From assembly GCF_000959445.1 (NCBI RefSeq), contig NZ_CP009631.1, forward strand, positions 2,604,001 through 2,668,000: DNA of 64,000 nucleotides, written 5' to 3'. A model generated the notes under the pieces. That model made no database searches, was not told where the DNA came from, and saw only the letters and a program-made list of their open reading frames with translations. A program made the translations under genes and the position numbers. Source of the DNA: Burkholderia vietnamiensis LMG 10929 (GTDB lineage Bacteria; Pseudomonadota; Gammaproteobacteria; Burkholderiales; Burkholderiaceae). The first letter of the stretch is position 1. The number at the start of each line of letters is the position of its first letter. Shown piece by piece: positions 43,005-52,072 of this stretch.

Positions 43005-43211
43005 TTCCGCCAGAGCCTCCAAATCTGGGTCGGCTCGCAGCGCTGGCGCGGCGATTGGCGAACGATAAGCATGGTGCGGGTGCGCGGCACCGAATACCTT
43101 GACCACGCGCGCCAAGGCCGTGTCGAAACCGGCACGCATGTCCAGCGGATCGGTCGCCAGCCAGATCTCGTTGACGCAGATCACCGCATCCACTCGCGTA
43201 GACCAAAGCAA
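43005..43211 (-). pseudogene. IS66 TnpB fragment
   Basis: The minus strand reads NEIWLATDPLDMRAGFDTAL and continues ARVVKVFGAAHPHHAY, the N-terminal ~40 residues of IS66 TnpB. It then breaks into unrelated sequence. The same part of the protein, in the opposite direction, survives at 13755-13830. Confidence 0.7.
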
Positions 43212-43503
43212 AGTTGTCTACATGAACGCCCCCCCTTTGCGCCGGACTTTCGAGTCTTCGAAAAACAGGATGGGCTGCAGCTCTACATTCGGCCTTGTTG
43301 CAGCCTGATTCGCTGCGGGCCCCTATGAAATCCGCAGACTCACGCCTCATTCACCTCGCGAGCTGGTCAGGCTCAGACAACTTTTCAGGCTTAGTGAGTC
43401 CCAGGTCCTACCTGTCTTGTCATCACGCTCGAATGCCACCGCAACTTTTGACGTTCTGACCTGCCCCCATCAATAGGGCCAATGGGCTTCTAGCAAAGTC
43501 CCT

Positions 43504-44364
43504 TTAAACCAACTCCTGGAAAGCGGCAGGAGTATCCGCGGTTGCCCGATGTTTCGCCGCAAACTCTGACGGCGCAAGGTAGTTCAGTGCGCTGTGCGGC
43601 CTTTGCTCGTTGTAGTCCTGACGCCATGCCGCGATGACTGCCCGAGCATGCGCGAGCGTCGTGAACCAGTGCTCGTTAAGGCATTCGTCGCGGAACTTGC
43701 CGTTGAACGATTCGATGTACGCATTCTGCGTTGGCTTGCCCGCCTGAATCAACTTCAGAGCGACGCCGTTCGCATACGCCCACTGGTCAAGCGCGCGGCT
43801 CGTAAATTCGGGGCCCTGGTCTGTTCGCACCGCCTTGGGATAGCCACGGAAGCGAGCTGCGCGGTCCAATGCCCGAGCGACATACAAACCTGAGATGCCA
43901 TGGTCGACAACGATGTCGACAGCCTCTTTCGTGAAGTCGTCGACGACGGTCAGGCACTTCACGCGCCGGCCGTTGGAAAGCGCATCCATCACGAAATCGA
44001 TTGACCACACCTCGTTGGGGGCGCCCGGCAATGCCAGTTGCTCGCGCTCAATCATTACGCCGTGGCGCTTGCGACGGCGCCGCACAGCCAGCCCTGCCTC
44101 ACGGTACAGGCGATAGATGCGCTTGTGATTGGCGTGCGTGCCTTCGCGTTCTACTAGGGCGTGCAATCGGCGGTAGCCGAATCGACGACGTTCGTGTGCC
44201 AACTCCACCAGACGCGCCGCTAGCACCTCATTCTCGTGGTCTGGCTTCGCGTCGTAATGCAGCACGCTGCGAGAAAGCCCGACAAGCCGGCAGGCGCGGC
44301 GCTCGGAGATGTTGACCTTCCCCCGAATCGCCGATACTGCTTCGCGTTTGGCTTGCGGGCTCAG
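43504..44364 (-). CDS. IS3 transposase OrfB
   Basis: About 286 aa in the -1 frame; the joint with OrfA is around 44361-44375 and the product is probably an OrfAB fusion made by -1 frameshifting. HTH_21-like start (RREACRLVG-type: SERRACRLVGLSRSVLHYDA), then the rve DDE core: VWSIDFVMDAL, AVRTDQGPEFTSRAL, and AYIESFNGKFRDECLNEHWF. All three carboxylates are present and the protein reaches the normal end, so it should be functional. Confidence 0.92.
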   Translation of the reverse strand: MSPQAKREAVSAIRGKVNISERRACRLVGLSRSVLHYDAKPDHENEVLAARLVELAHERRRFGYRRLHALVEREGTHANHKRIYRLYREAGLAVRRRRKRHGVMIEREQLALPGAPNEVWSIDFVMDALSNGRRVKCLTVVDDFTKEAVDIVVDHGISGLYVARALDRAARFRGYPKAVRTDQGPEFTSRALDQWAYANGVALKLIQAGKPTQNAYIESFNGKFRDECLNEHWFTTLAHARAVIAAWRQDYNEQRPHSALNYLAPSEFAAKHRATADTPAAFQELV

Positions 44365-44624
44365 GGCTTTCCCTTGACGACGACCTTCAACGCTTCCATA
44401 TCGAGCATTGCTTCGGCCAGCAGCTTCTTCAGCCGGGCATTCTCCACCTCGAGGTCCTTGAGCCGGCGCGCTTCCGAGACCTCCATGCCGCCGAACTTCG
44501 CACGCCAAGTGTAGAACGACGCATCACTGAACCCGTGCTTCCTGCACAGTTCCTTGACCGGCATACCGGCCTCGGCTTCCTTCAGAAACCCGATGATTTG
44601 CTGTTCCGTAAAGCGCTTCTTCAT
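44361..44624 (-). CDS. IS3 OrfA (HTH protein)
   Basis: 87 aa. HTH_Tnp_1 domain: FTEQQIIGFLKEAEAGMPVK, ELCRKHGFSDASFYTWRAKF, followed by a leucine-zipper-like segment LKDLEVENARLKKLLAEAML. It binds IS ends and regulates transposition. The stop overlaps the OrfB frame. Confidence 0.93.
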   Translation of the reverse strand: MKKRFTEQQIIGFLKEAEAGMPVKELCRKHGFSDASFYTWRAKFGGMEVSEARRLKDLEVENARLKKLLAEAMLDMEALKVVVKGKP

Positions 44625-44692
44625 GTTCGTCTTCTTCTCCGAAAACGAACTTTACTAGACTCCGGCTGGCCCTGTTTGCAGGGGGCAGGTCA

Positions 44693-45007
44693 TTTGCTGG
44701 CCACACTCCGATGATGCAGCAGTACCTGCGCCTTATCTGACAAGACTCAAATCGGAAAGCTACGCTGATAGGCAGGCCAACATTTTCAAAGTGACAGTAT
44801 TGCAGCTCGTGGCAACGGAGCGTGAACTGAGTCAGAGGGTTCAGCTAATCGCGCGGGCGTCTGCCTCTTGATGACGACGTTACGCAGTTGCGGCCAGATT
44901 AGTTTGAGCACGGCCTCGCCGGACCGAAAATGGCCCACGCCTTGACCAACTTCCGAAGCAGCATCTCCACGCGACTCGATAGCATGAGTGCCAGATGCAG
45001 TTTTCCG
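44693..45007. other. Gap, no gene recognised
   Basis: About 315 bp between the IS3 end and the last cytochrome gene. No coding frame with an SD and no clear terminator for the oxidase operon were seen. Confidence 0.4.
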
Positions 45008-45808
45008 TTATGGTCGACCGGAGTAAAACTTTGCGGCCGCTTCGATCTCGTCGCGAGTCATATGTCTCGCAACGTTGCGCATTTGCTCGCTGGTATCGTT
45101 ATGTCGTTCGCCTGCAGCAAACGCCAATAGTTGCTGGCGTATGTAGACGAGCGGCTCACCCTCCAACCACGGCGCACCTAGCTTGTTTTCAGCGGCTCCG
45201 TGACAAGAAGCACAGGGAGCAATATTCCGCATCGGGGAACCCGTCGCAACGATAGCGGGTGCCGGCCCTGCAGACGCGCCGACCCGAACGCGAGGCAGCG
45301 AGGCGTAATATGCCGCCAAGTCCTTCATGTCCTGGTCGCTCAAATTCGTAGCCATCGGGGTCATCACGGCGTTCGTGCGCGCCCCGCTCTGGAAGTCTTT
45401 CAACTGCTTATACACAACACTTTCGTACTGCCCCGCGAGATTCGGCGAATTTGCGAAGCTAAGTCCCTGCGGCCCATGACACATCGTGCATCGCAGTGAG
45501 AGCGTCGCACCGCGTCCGATCGAAAGTCCATCCGTTCCCGCGAAGGTCTGCGGAGTAAGCACTGCCGTGCTTGTCTTCGTGGAAGAAACCACAGGCTGCG
45601 AGACGAGCCATTGCTGCGGCACCCCGGCCGCGCTACAGATCGCGTTCCACAGTCCTTTGAACTGCGGGTCGGTCTGGGCCGACGGTAACCACACGAACCC
45701 TATCAGGGCCGAGACGCCGGCAACTGCGACTGTCAGCCCTACGCTCACGGTGAACCAACGGTTGCGCAGCGAGAACAGGCGCGCTTCGGGTGGCGGTGGT
45801 GTCCTCAT
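45008..45808 (-). CDS. Membrane-anchored dihaem cytochrome c
   Basis: 266 aa. An N-terminal membrane anchor at about 17-40 (FTVSVGLTVAVAGVSALIGF). Two c-type haem sites: LRCTMCHGPQG (about 107) and APCASCHGAAEN (about 198), each in a cytochrome c4-like domain with a following Met (MTPMATNLSD; EQMRNVARHM). It ends the oxidase operon and its start overlaps the subunit I stop by 4 bp. It probably passes electrons from the quinol/cytochrome pool to the oxidase, like CcoP or a fused c4. Periplasmic face of the inner membrane. Confidence 0.88.
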   Translation of the reverse strand: MRTPPPPEARLFSLRNRWFTVSVGLTVAVAGVSALIGFVWLPSAQTDPQFKGLWNAICSAAGVPQQWLVSQPVVSSTKTSTAVLTPQTFAGTDGLSIGRGATLSLRCTMCHGPQGLSFANSPNLAGQYESVVYKQLKDFQSGARTNAVMTPMATNLSDQDMKDLAAYYASLPRVRVGASAGPAPAIVATGSPMRNIAPCASCHGAAENKLGAPWLEGEPLVYIRQQLLAFAAGERHNDTSEQMRNVARHMTRDEIEAAAKFYSGRP

Positions 45809-47430
45809 CGCTGCCCTCCGATCCAGACGGCCGGCACGGAAGTCTGCTGGAGCGCCAACAACTGCGCAATCGGGTAGCCATAGTTCACTACGGTAAGTCC
45901 GATCATCAGCGCGATCCAGAGTCCGAAGCTATTGAGCGCAACCGGGAGGGTACGAGGAGGATGCACTGCCACGCTAAATTGGAAGCGACGCGCGGGTTCA
46001 ATTGCGCCCCGGTGCCCCCTTGCAAGCACGATGAAGAACAATACCGCCGAAGCGACCAGAATCAGAGCACCGACGAACGAGAGCACGACGGTGATAGCCT
46101 CGGGCGCAATCGCGGGGTCGCTGTAGTCGAAAAAAGCCATGCGACGCGGCATACCGAGGATGCCGGCATAGTGCCACGGGAACGTCGTAACGATCATCCC
46201 GACAAACCACGTCCAGAGCTGCCATCGAATGAGCCGCACGCTCGTAAGCGAGCGACCTGTGAGTTGCGGCCATAGTTCGTAGGCAATCGCAAAGTACATG
46301 ATGACGATGGCGCCGCCGAAAATCAGGTGGAAGTGCCCCGTGATCCATTGCGTGTTATGGATCGTCGAGTCGAGCTGGTAGCTCATGTTGATAAGGCCGC
46401 CGGCGCCACCGAACCCCAGCATCACGAACGAGAACGCCACAGCCAGCATCATCGGCTCGTGCCACGGCAGCGCGCGTATCCAGCCAAACGCGCCCTTGCC
46501 GCCGCGCAGTCGGCCTGCAATTTCCACGGACGCGCAGATCGTGAAGACCGTGAGCAGCGTGGGCACCGCGACGAGCGCCGTAAACACGGACTGCAGGAAC
46601 TTGAAGCCCGATCCCACTTGAGGGTCCGCGAACAAATGGTGAATGCCGATCGGCATCGCGACCACGAGAAAGAGGATGAACGAGATGCGCGCCATCTCAT
46701 CGCTGTAGAGCCGGCCTCCCACGGCGCGCGGCACGAGCGTGTAGTACGCGATATAGGCCGGCATCAGCCAAAAATAGACGATGGCGTGCAGCGTCCACGA
46801 AAAGAATACGCGCGCGAGGCCCGAATCGATGGTGGATTTGAGACCCAGCGCGACCGGCAGAATCTGAAACAGGATTTCGATGGCGGCGCCCACCGCCGTC
46901 CATGCCCACAGGTACGAGCCCGCGACGTTCGCGAACATGGGCAGCGGCACAGGCGTACCTGGATTCGCCTTCTTCCAGACATGCAGGTTCACGGACATGA
47001 GTGCCACCCAAATCCATGATCCGACCACCACGAGTACCACGCCAATGTAATAGAACGGGTTGCCGATCATGGGCGGATAAAACGTGTAAAGCACCGAGGC
47101 ACGACCCATCGATACCGGCACCATCGCAACGATTGAGCCTACCGCTACGAGCCACCAGCCGGCCCATGCCCACCGCTTCCCGACCAGCCGCTGCGCAAGC
47201 GAGAGCTCCGTGATCGCATAGCCGAACCCCATAGCGATTAGTGTCGGAAATACGTACGCCATCACAGAGCCGTGCGCCGTCACCGAACGGTAATACAGCT
47301 CAGGCGCGGACAACCAAGCATGCAGCGGACTGCGCACGTACATTTGCCACGCGCCCAACAGCAGCGCCACCCCGAAGGTCGCGAAAGCGAACCAGAAATG
47401 TGCGAGCACGAGTCGTCGGTTATTTAACAC
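45805..47430 (-). CDS. B-type (ba3-like) haem-copper oxidase subunit I
   Basis: 541 aa from GTG 47430 (SD GGAGG). About 13 membrane helices. Haem and Cu ligands: TAHGSVMAYVFP (low-spin haem His), SWTLHAIVYFWLMPAYIAYY (CuB His and the crosslinked Tyr in the H-x3-Y spacing of B-family enzymes), GIHHLFADPQ (two CuB His), and NTQWITGHFHLIFGG (both haem His). The D channel motif of A-family oxidases is absent. It reduces O2 to water with proton pumping, usually at high oxygen affinity. Its start overlaps the subunit II gene by 11 bp. Confidence 0.93.
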   Translation of the reverse strand: MLNNRRLVLAHFWFAFATFGVALLLGAWQMYVRSPLHAWLSAPELYYRSVTAHGSVMAYVFPTLIAMGFGYAITELSLAQRLVGKRWAWAGWWLVAVGSIVAMVPVSMGRASVLYTFYPPMIGNPFYYIGVVLVVVGSWIWVALMSVNLHVWKKANPGTPVPLPMFANVAGSYLWAWTAVGAAIEILFQILPVALGLKSTIDSGLARVFFSWTLHAIVYFWLMPAYIAYYTLVPRAVGGRLYSDEMARISFILFLVVAMPIGIHHLFADPQVGSGFKFLQSVFTALVAVPTLLTVFTICASVEIAGRLRGGKGAFGWIRALPWHEPMMLAVAFSFVMLGFGGAGGLINMSYQLDSTIHNTQWITGHFHLIFGGAIVIMYFAIAYELWPQLTGRSLTSVRLIRWQLWTWFVGMIVTTFPWHYAGILGMPRRMAFFDYSDPAIAPEAITVVLSFVGALILVASAVLFFIVLARGHRGAIEPARRFQFSVAVHPPRTLPVALNSFGLWIALMIGLTVVNYGYPIAQLLALQQTSVPAVWIGGQR

Positions 47431-48007
47431 AGCTGAGCCTCCGTGCGCCGGCCGCAAGTTTGTCGAATTCGGTGACGTCGATCACCTTCACATTTGCCCA
47501 CATGCCCTCGTGCCCCGTCCCGCAATACTCGTGACACGGCATCAAGTGGTCCCCCGGCTCACTGAACGTACTGCGGAACGTGGAGATATAGCCCGGCTCG
47601 ACCATCGAGTTAATGTTTGTATTCGCGATGAGGAAACCGTGAACGACATCCGCGCTCGTGATCCTGAATGTGACAGGAGTACGGGCCGGCACGAGAATAC
47701 ATTGTGGCGTGAATGAATACTGCTGTGCGACCACGCGCACCGTCACCGAACCGTCCGCCTCGCGTGCGGTCCCGAGGTTGCTTTCTACAAATTCTCCGGA
47801 CACGTGGAGGGTGGTCGGATCGATGGTTTCCACTCGCGACGGGGGCATCATTGCCCAGTGCAAACCGGTGAAGATCACTATTGCGACAAGCAGCAGTACA
47901 AGCGCCACCGAGAACATGGCCCAGCGCCGCTCAGTACGGACTGCTATTGCGTGGCTGTCGGCATGATTCGCCGGCGCCGTCGGAGGCGTGTTTTGGGTGT
48001 TCGACAT
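47420..48007 (-). CDS. Haem-copper oxidase subunit II (CuA)
   Basis: 195 aa from the ATG at 48007. One membrane helix at about 30-52 (AMFSVALVLLLVAIVIFTGL), then a periplasmic cupredoxin domain. CuA ligands: His in VVHGFLIAN, and PCHEYCGTGHEGM with Cys, Cys, His and Met. It accepts electrons from cytochrome c. The subunit is short, as in ba3 and other B-type enzymes. It overlaps subunit I by 11 bp and follows the small subunit by 10 bp. Confidence 0.93.
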   Translation of the reverse strand: MSNTQNTPPTAPANHADSHAIAVRTERRWAMFSVALVLLLVAIVIFTGLHWAMMPPSRVETIDPTTLHVSGEFVESNLGTAREADGSVTVRVVAQQYSFTPQCILVPARTPVTFRITSADVVHGFLIANTNINSMVEPGYISTFRSTFSEPGDHLMPCHEYCGTGHEGMWANVKVIDVTEFDKLAAGARRLSCVK

Positions 48008-48017
48008 GGGCTCGGAT

Positions 48018-48218
48018 TTACTGGAGGACGCCGCGAGGCAAAAACACCAGAAAGTAGAACGCAAACCACATAGCGATCACGATAATCGTCGCGATCCCGG
48101 CCAGCGCAAGTGCGCCCTTCGGGCCCGTGCGCACGATGTCATCGACGTGCTGCTCGTCGTCGGATAGCCGCCCGGCGATCTGTGATCGGGGCGTTCCTTC
48201 CTCAGTTGAGTCGCTCAT
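48018..48218 (-). CDS. Small one-helix oxidase subunit
   Basis: 66 aa. Soluble acidic N-terminus (SDDEQHVDDIVRTGPKGALA), then one membrane helix (IATIIVIAMWFAFYFLVFLP). Size, topology and place between the cytochrome and subunit II genes fit subunit IIa of ba3 oxidases or CcoQ-like peptides. No catalytic residues expected. Confidence 0.75.
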   Translation of the reverse strand: MSDSTEEGTPRSQIAGRLSDDEQHVDDIVRTGPKGALALAGIATIIVIAMWFAFYFLVFLPRGVLQ

Positions 48219-48227
48219 GGATTCCCC

Positions 48228-49571
48228 TCAATACAGCGGCGCCGAACGCAATGCGTTGGCATCTTTGGCTGAGACAGGCATGCCGCGGTTACCCCATGCA
48301 GTGCGGATGAACGTGACGACTGCAGCCACTTCGTCGTCGGACATCGATTGAGCGAACGGCGGCATACCGTAAGGCATGGGATTCTTCGCAGTGCCCGGTG
48401 CGTAGCCGCCGTTGAGCACCATCCGTATCGGATTCACGGCGGACACCATCTGGATAGACTGATTGTTCGCGAGCGGCGGGAAATCGGGTAGCTTTCCTTC
48501 GCCGTTCTTACCGTGGCACGTGGCGCACTGTGAATCGTAAATCTTGCTGCCGGCTCTGAAGAGTCGATTCCGCTCATCGCGTGACATTGATGAAGTGGGT
48601 TCGGCGGCCCCCTCGCCACCGTGCTGCGGCAGTGATTTCAGATAGACGGCCATCGCACGAACGTCGTCGTCTGAAAGGTACTGAAGACTGTCGTACACAA
48701 CTTCGGCCATCGGACCGTAGACAGCGCCACGCCGCGACACCCCCTTCTGCAGCAGGTCAGTAATGTCTGCAATGCTCCACGCGCCGAGGCCCGCCTCTCG
48801 ACTAGACGTGAGTGATGGCGCGTACCAATCCTGCATTGGAATGAGGCCACCTTCAAATGCCTTGGACTCCGAACTGCCACCCAGCGCATTTATCGCGGTA
48901 TGGCACATCGAGCAGTGTCCGAGGCCTTGTACGAGATATGCTCCACGATTCCATTCAACGGACTTTTCGTGATCGGGCTTGTATACACCCTCGCGAAAAT
49001 ACAGCGTTCGCCAGCCAAGCAGCAACTCGCGATTGTTGTATGGAAACCTCATATCGTGCGGGCGATTCGGCCGCCTGACGGGCGGCACGGACATCAGGTA
49101 AGCGTAGATCGCATCGCTATCTTCGCGTGTGACCTTCGTGTATGCAGCGTAGGGCATTGCGGGATACAGGATGGAGCCATCGCGGGAACGTCCCGTGTGC
49201 ATCATCGCGTAGAACTCGTCGGAACTCCATCGGCCGATCCCAGTTTCGGCGTCTGGTGTGATGTTCGGTGAGTACAACGTCCCGAACGGAGTGGGCATTG
49301 CGCGACCGCCCGCGAAGAGTTTGTCGCTGGGTTGCGTATGGCACGCTATACAGTCGCCGGCACGCGCGAGATATTCACCCCGTTTGATGACGTCCACCTT
49401 GGCGGAACCGTCTTGCGCCGCCGCGAGCTTCGGGTGCGCAATTATCAAGGCCGCAGAGGCGGCGACCGTGGTCAAGCAAACGCGTAGAGCCTTGCTCATC
49501 CGGGTAACCGGAAGTGAACCGAACGAACGACTGAACCGGAAAGGCCTGATACGCACCGTGAGCTCCGTCAT
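48228..49571 (-). CDS. Trihaem cytochrome c
   Basis: 447 aa from the ATG at 49571, overlapping the upstream stop (ATGA). A later ATG at 49499 gives a cleaner signal peptide (ALRVCLTTVAASAALIIAHP, cut near LAAAQ) but has no SD. Three haem sites: GDCIACHTQ, GHCSMCHTA and SQCATCHGK. The arrangement is that of the cytochrome subunit of membrane alcohol/gluconate dehydrogenases. No dehydrogenase gene is near, and its place in the oxidase operon suggests it feeds this oxidase. Confidence 0.9.
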   Translation of the reverse strand: MTELTVRIRPFRFSRSFGSLPVTRMSKALRVCLTTVAASAALIIAHPKLAAAQDGSAKVDVIKRGEYLARAGDCIACHTQPSDKLFAGGRAMPTPFGTLYSPNITPDAETGIGRWSSDEFYAMMHTGRSRDGSILYPAMPYAAYTKVTREDSDAIYAYLMSVPPVRRPNRPHDMRFPYNNRELLLGWRTLYFREGVYKPDHEKSVEWNRGAYLVQGLGHCSMCHTAINALGGSSESKAFEGGLIPMQDWYAPSLTSSREAGLGAWSIADITDLLQKGVSRRGAVYGPMAEVVYDSLQYLSDDDVRAMAVYLKSLPQHGGEGAAEPTSSMSRDERNRLFRAGSKIYDSQCATCHGKNGEGKLPDFPPLANNQSIQMVSAVNPIRMVLNGGYAPGTAKNPMPYGMPPFAQSMSDDEVAAVVTFIRTAWGNRGMPVSAKDANALRSAPLY

Positions 49572-50284
49572 TGAGGTACGCTCCCGCAAGCGATCGGCAA
49601 CTTCACGCTTCCCGCAGTCGCAGGTGCCGAGTTTGCCGCACCGGGCAATGACGAGAGCCAGGCGGCGACGGCAGTGATGTCGTCGTTACCAAGACGCGAG
49701 GCGATGTCGTGCATACAGTCTGGTGCTGTCGAAACTCGCGTTCCGTAGCGCCAGGCGCCGAGTTGGGCACTGATATATTGCGCATGGAGGCCGAGCAACC
49801 CAGGAATGGCCGGCTCCATACCCGTAAGCGCTGCGCCGTGACAAGCAGCACAAGCCGGGATGTTGCGCGTACGGTCGCCGTCATTCACGAGCTGCTTGCC
49901 GCGCCGCAGTAGTTCCGCGCTGACGGCAGGGGCTGTGGCAGGCGGGTACGGTGGATGCTGGGCTGCGAAGAAATCGGCGATCTTTCTTAGATAGGCGTCC
50001 GGTAGATACGCCAAGAGATAGTTCATTGGCGGGTACTGGCGCTGGCCATCGCGGAATGCCTTGAGCTGATTGAACAAGTACCCGGAAGGCTTACCCGCCA
50101 GACGGGGAAAGTAATCGTTATTGGTGCCCTCCCCGGCTTTGCCATGGCATGCCGCACATGCAAGCACCCGTGCTTGCATGGTGTCCGGCGCGCGTTCCGT
50201 GGGTCTATCCTGCCCGAAGACAAAGCAGGAGGGAACGGCGCACAACAGTATGGCTCCTGCGAGTCTTCTCAGCATTGTTCGCAA
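49568..50284 (-). CDS. Dihaem cytochrome c (c4-like)
   Basis: 238 aa. Signal peptide (RRLAGAILLCAVPSCFVFG, cut before QDRP). Two haem sites: VLACAACHGKAGEG and IPACAACHGAALTG, each followed by a Met-bearing region, giving the duplicated c4 fold. First gene of the oxidase operon, coupled to the trihaem gene by ATGA. Soluble periplasmic electron carrier to the oxidase is the likely job. Confidence 0.9.
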   Translation of the reverse strand: MRTMLRRLAGAILLCAVPSCFVFGQDRPTERAPDTMQARVLACAACHGKAGEGTNNDYFPRLAGKPSGYLFNQLKAFRDGQRQYPPMNYLLAYLPDAYLRKIADFFAAQHPPYPPATAPAVSAELLRRGKQLVNDGDRTRNIPACAACHGAALTGMEPAIPGLLGLHAQYISAQLGAWRYGTRVSTAPDCMHDIASRLGNDDITAVAAWLSSLPGAANSAPATAGSVKLPIACGSVPQ

Positions 50285-51157
50285 CGCCTGTTGTCATGGC
50301 TGTCTGATGATTCTAGACATCAGTATCCGTAAACCGCAAGTTCGAAAACCAGCGGCGGCGGCTACAAATTGCCCAACGTCCATTTCCGCACCGGTGCGGT
50401 TTACCCCCCACGCCGTCATCGTCGTCTGCAGCAAACCCGGCTACCGAGCCAATATGGTCACTTGGTCCCGACATCGCCCCCTGGCGCGAAAGCCAGCGAC
50501 GTACCCCTCTATCCAAGAAAGCGGCGAATGAACCGTGCCTCAACGTCGTCGGCGGGCGCCGGCGACCCGGCAGCACGTCTCCCCGGCGAGGGGTCGGGCT
50601 AAGGCCGTCAGGCTGCATCGAGCGTCGTAGGATGATGGTGAAAAAACATTGCCATGAGGACAGCGAGCCGACGAAGAGTCAGCTTGATCGGCCGGTTGAA
50701 CATCACGGAACCAGTTGCTCCACCGAGCCATTGTCGAAACGACCGCCGGCACATCTCAGCGGCATCACACCCGCACATCGAAGCGCCTCCCACATATCGC
50801 CGACTATGTCTCCGTCGCCGAATTCAGCACGACGCACTACCAGTCCCGCAATCGGCTCGTTCCAGCCGATTCCCGCATACACACGATCACGGATGGGATC
50901 CTTAAGCGCGTCTCGCCACAGTCGGAAAACAGAACGTCTGCCTCAGAAATTGTTCAGTTTAACAACGATTTAGTTTGACATTTATCAAGCCGCGCGTTTA
51001 CAGTTTCGCATAGGCATCTTTTATGCGGGACATGTCAGGCATGGATATCAATACCAAACCGAAGCAATAAGGCGCCGTATTCAGGCATTGCATGGTTCAT
51101 ATAAGCCGACGTGTCGGTTTGCAAGTCACGTCCGAGAGAACACAACGAGGGTTCAGC
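50285..51157. other. Regulatory gap between divergent units
   Basis: About 870 bp between the oxidase operon (left) and the response regulator (right). I see no protein gene with an SD. It must hold both promoters. An FNR-type box is at 50975-50988. The size leaves room for an sRNA, but no terminator hairpin was found. Confidence 0.45.
50975..50988. promoter_or_regulatory. FNR/ANR-type box
   Basis: TTGACATTTATCAA, 9 of 10 defined bases of TTGAT-N4-ATCAA. It lies 170 bp before the response-regulator start and about 690 bp from the first cytochrome gene. An FNR-type regulator is encoded at 62442. Confidence 0.6.
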
Positions 51158-51796
51158 GTGAAAAAAGTACTTCTCGCGGAACGTCATGCAATTACGCGTG
51201 ACGGCATTCGGTACATCCTTCAAGAAACTGGAGAGTACCAAGTCGCTCGCGAGTTGTCTGATGGTGACACACTGATTGCAGCAATCCAAGATGAGACATT
51301 CGACATTGCGATCGTCGACCTCACTAGTATAGGTGCGCCCTCGATTGAATTGATCAGTCAAGTCGTCGCCTTCACCCCAATGATGCGAGTCCTTGCACTA
51401 TCCAGCACGGCCGAGCCGATTTATGCAAAGTCTGTGTTTAGTGCCGGCGCATCGGGCTTCGTGACGAAAGACAGCACCGCAGCCGAATTGGTCCGAGCGG
51501 TGCAGTCGGTGTTAGCCGGGCAGAGGTACATGAGCGCACAAGTCGCAGAGCGCATGGTTCGTACGATTGATATTCCTCCCGCCGCACAGTTGCATGCGCG
51601 CTTGACCGCCCGCGAGAAGGAGGTACTCAAACGACTGGCGTGTGGTGACGGTATATCGGAAATTGCAAGCCGTCTGGGCATCAATGCAAAAACTGTCAGT
51701 ACATACAAAGCACGTCTACTTAAAAAGCTAGAACTCCGCACCGAAGCAGCATTGATACGGTACGCACTCGAGCATCAAATTGCCGATCGAGACTGA
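51158..51796 (+). CDS. NarL/LuxR-family response regulator
   Basis: 212 aa from GTG 51158 (SD GAGGG). Receiver domain at 1 to about 120 with the phospho-acceptor D54 in DIAIVDLTSIG, conserved Ser/Thr in LALSSTAEP and Lys in FVTKDSTAAE; the usual acidic pair at the start is reduced (LLAERHAITRDG). LuxR-type HTH at about 148-205 (LTAREKEVLKRLACGDGISE, INAKTVSTYKARLLKKLEL). No histidine kinase is adjacent. With an FNR box upstream, it may belong to the low-oxygen regulon of this region. Confidence 0.9.
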   Translation: MKKVLLAERHAITRDGIRYILQETGEYQVARELSDGDTLIAAIQDETFDIAIVDLTSIGAPSIELISQVVAFTPMMRVLALSSTAEPIYAKSVFSAGASGFVTKDSTAAELVRAVQSVLAGQRYMSAQVAERMVRTIDIPPAAQLHARLTAREKEVLKRLACGDGISEIASRLGINAKTVSTYKARLLKKLELRTEAALIRYALEHQIADRD

Positions 51797-52072
51797 GCGC
51801 GTCGGCTTTCATCCGGCCTTTCGACCAGAATCTCTCGATGACCGCACGGCGTTGATCGTTTCGGCCAATCATTCGGGTCACGTGAGCGTCGTGCACCATC
51901 CTCACTGCACTAACCCTGAAATGGGATGAACTTTTAGCACACGATTGAGAAAAAATTGCCACACGTGTGTTAACGCGCGCGCAGAATCGACCCACCTGAC
52001 GGTGTGATTTGCACCGAAATTTGACCCACGTGATTGAATTTCCTGCTCAATATTTGAGCAGGAGATACAGAG

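Larger units (their letters stand above)
43457..44692 (-). mobile_element. IS3-family element (IS407-like group)
   Basis: 1236 bp. Terminal inverted repeats begin TGACCTGCCCCC at both ends (left 43457, right end 44692), with AGGGCCA further in. Two overlapping frames, orfA and orfB, in the usual -1 relation. The flanking bases do not show a clear target duplication (GTTC left, TTTG right), so one flank may have been rearranged since insertion. Confidence 0.9.

Noticed and set aside
43453-44696. Target-site duplication of the IS3 element
   Set aside because: Flanks GTTC and TTTG do not match, so no duplication can be claimed.
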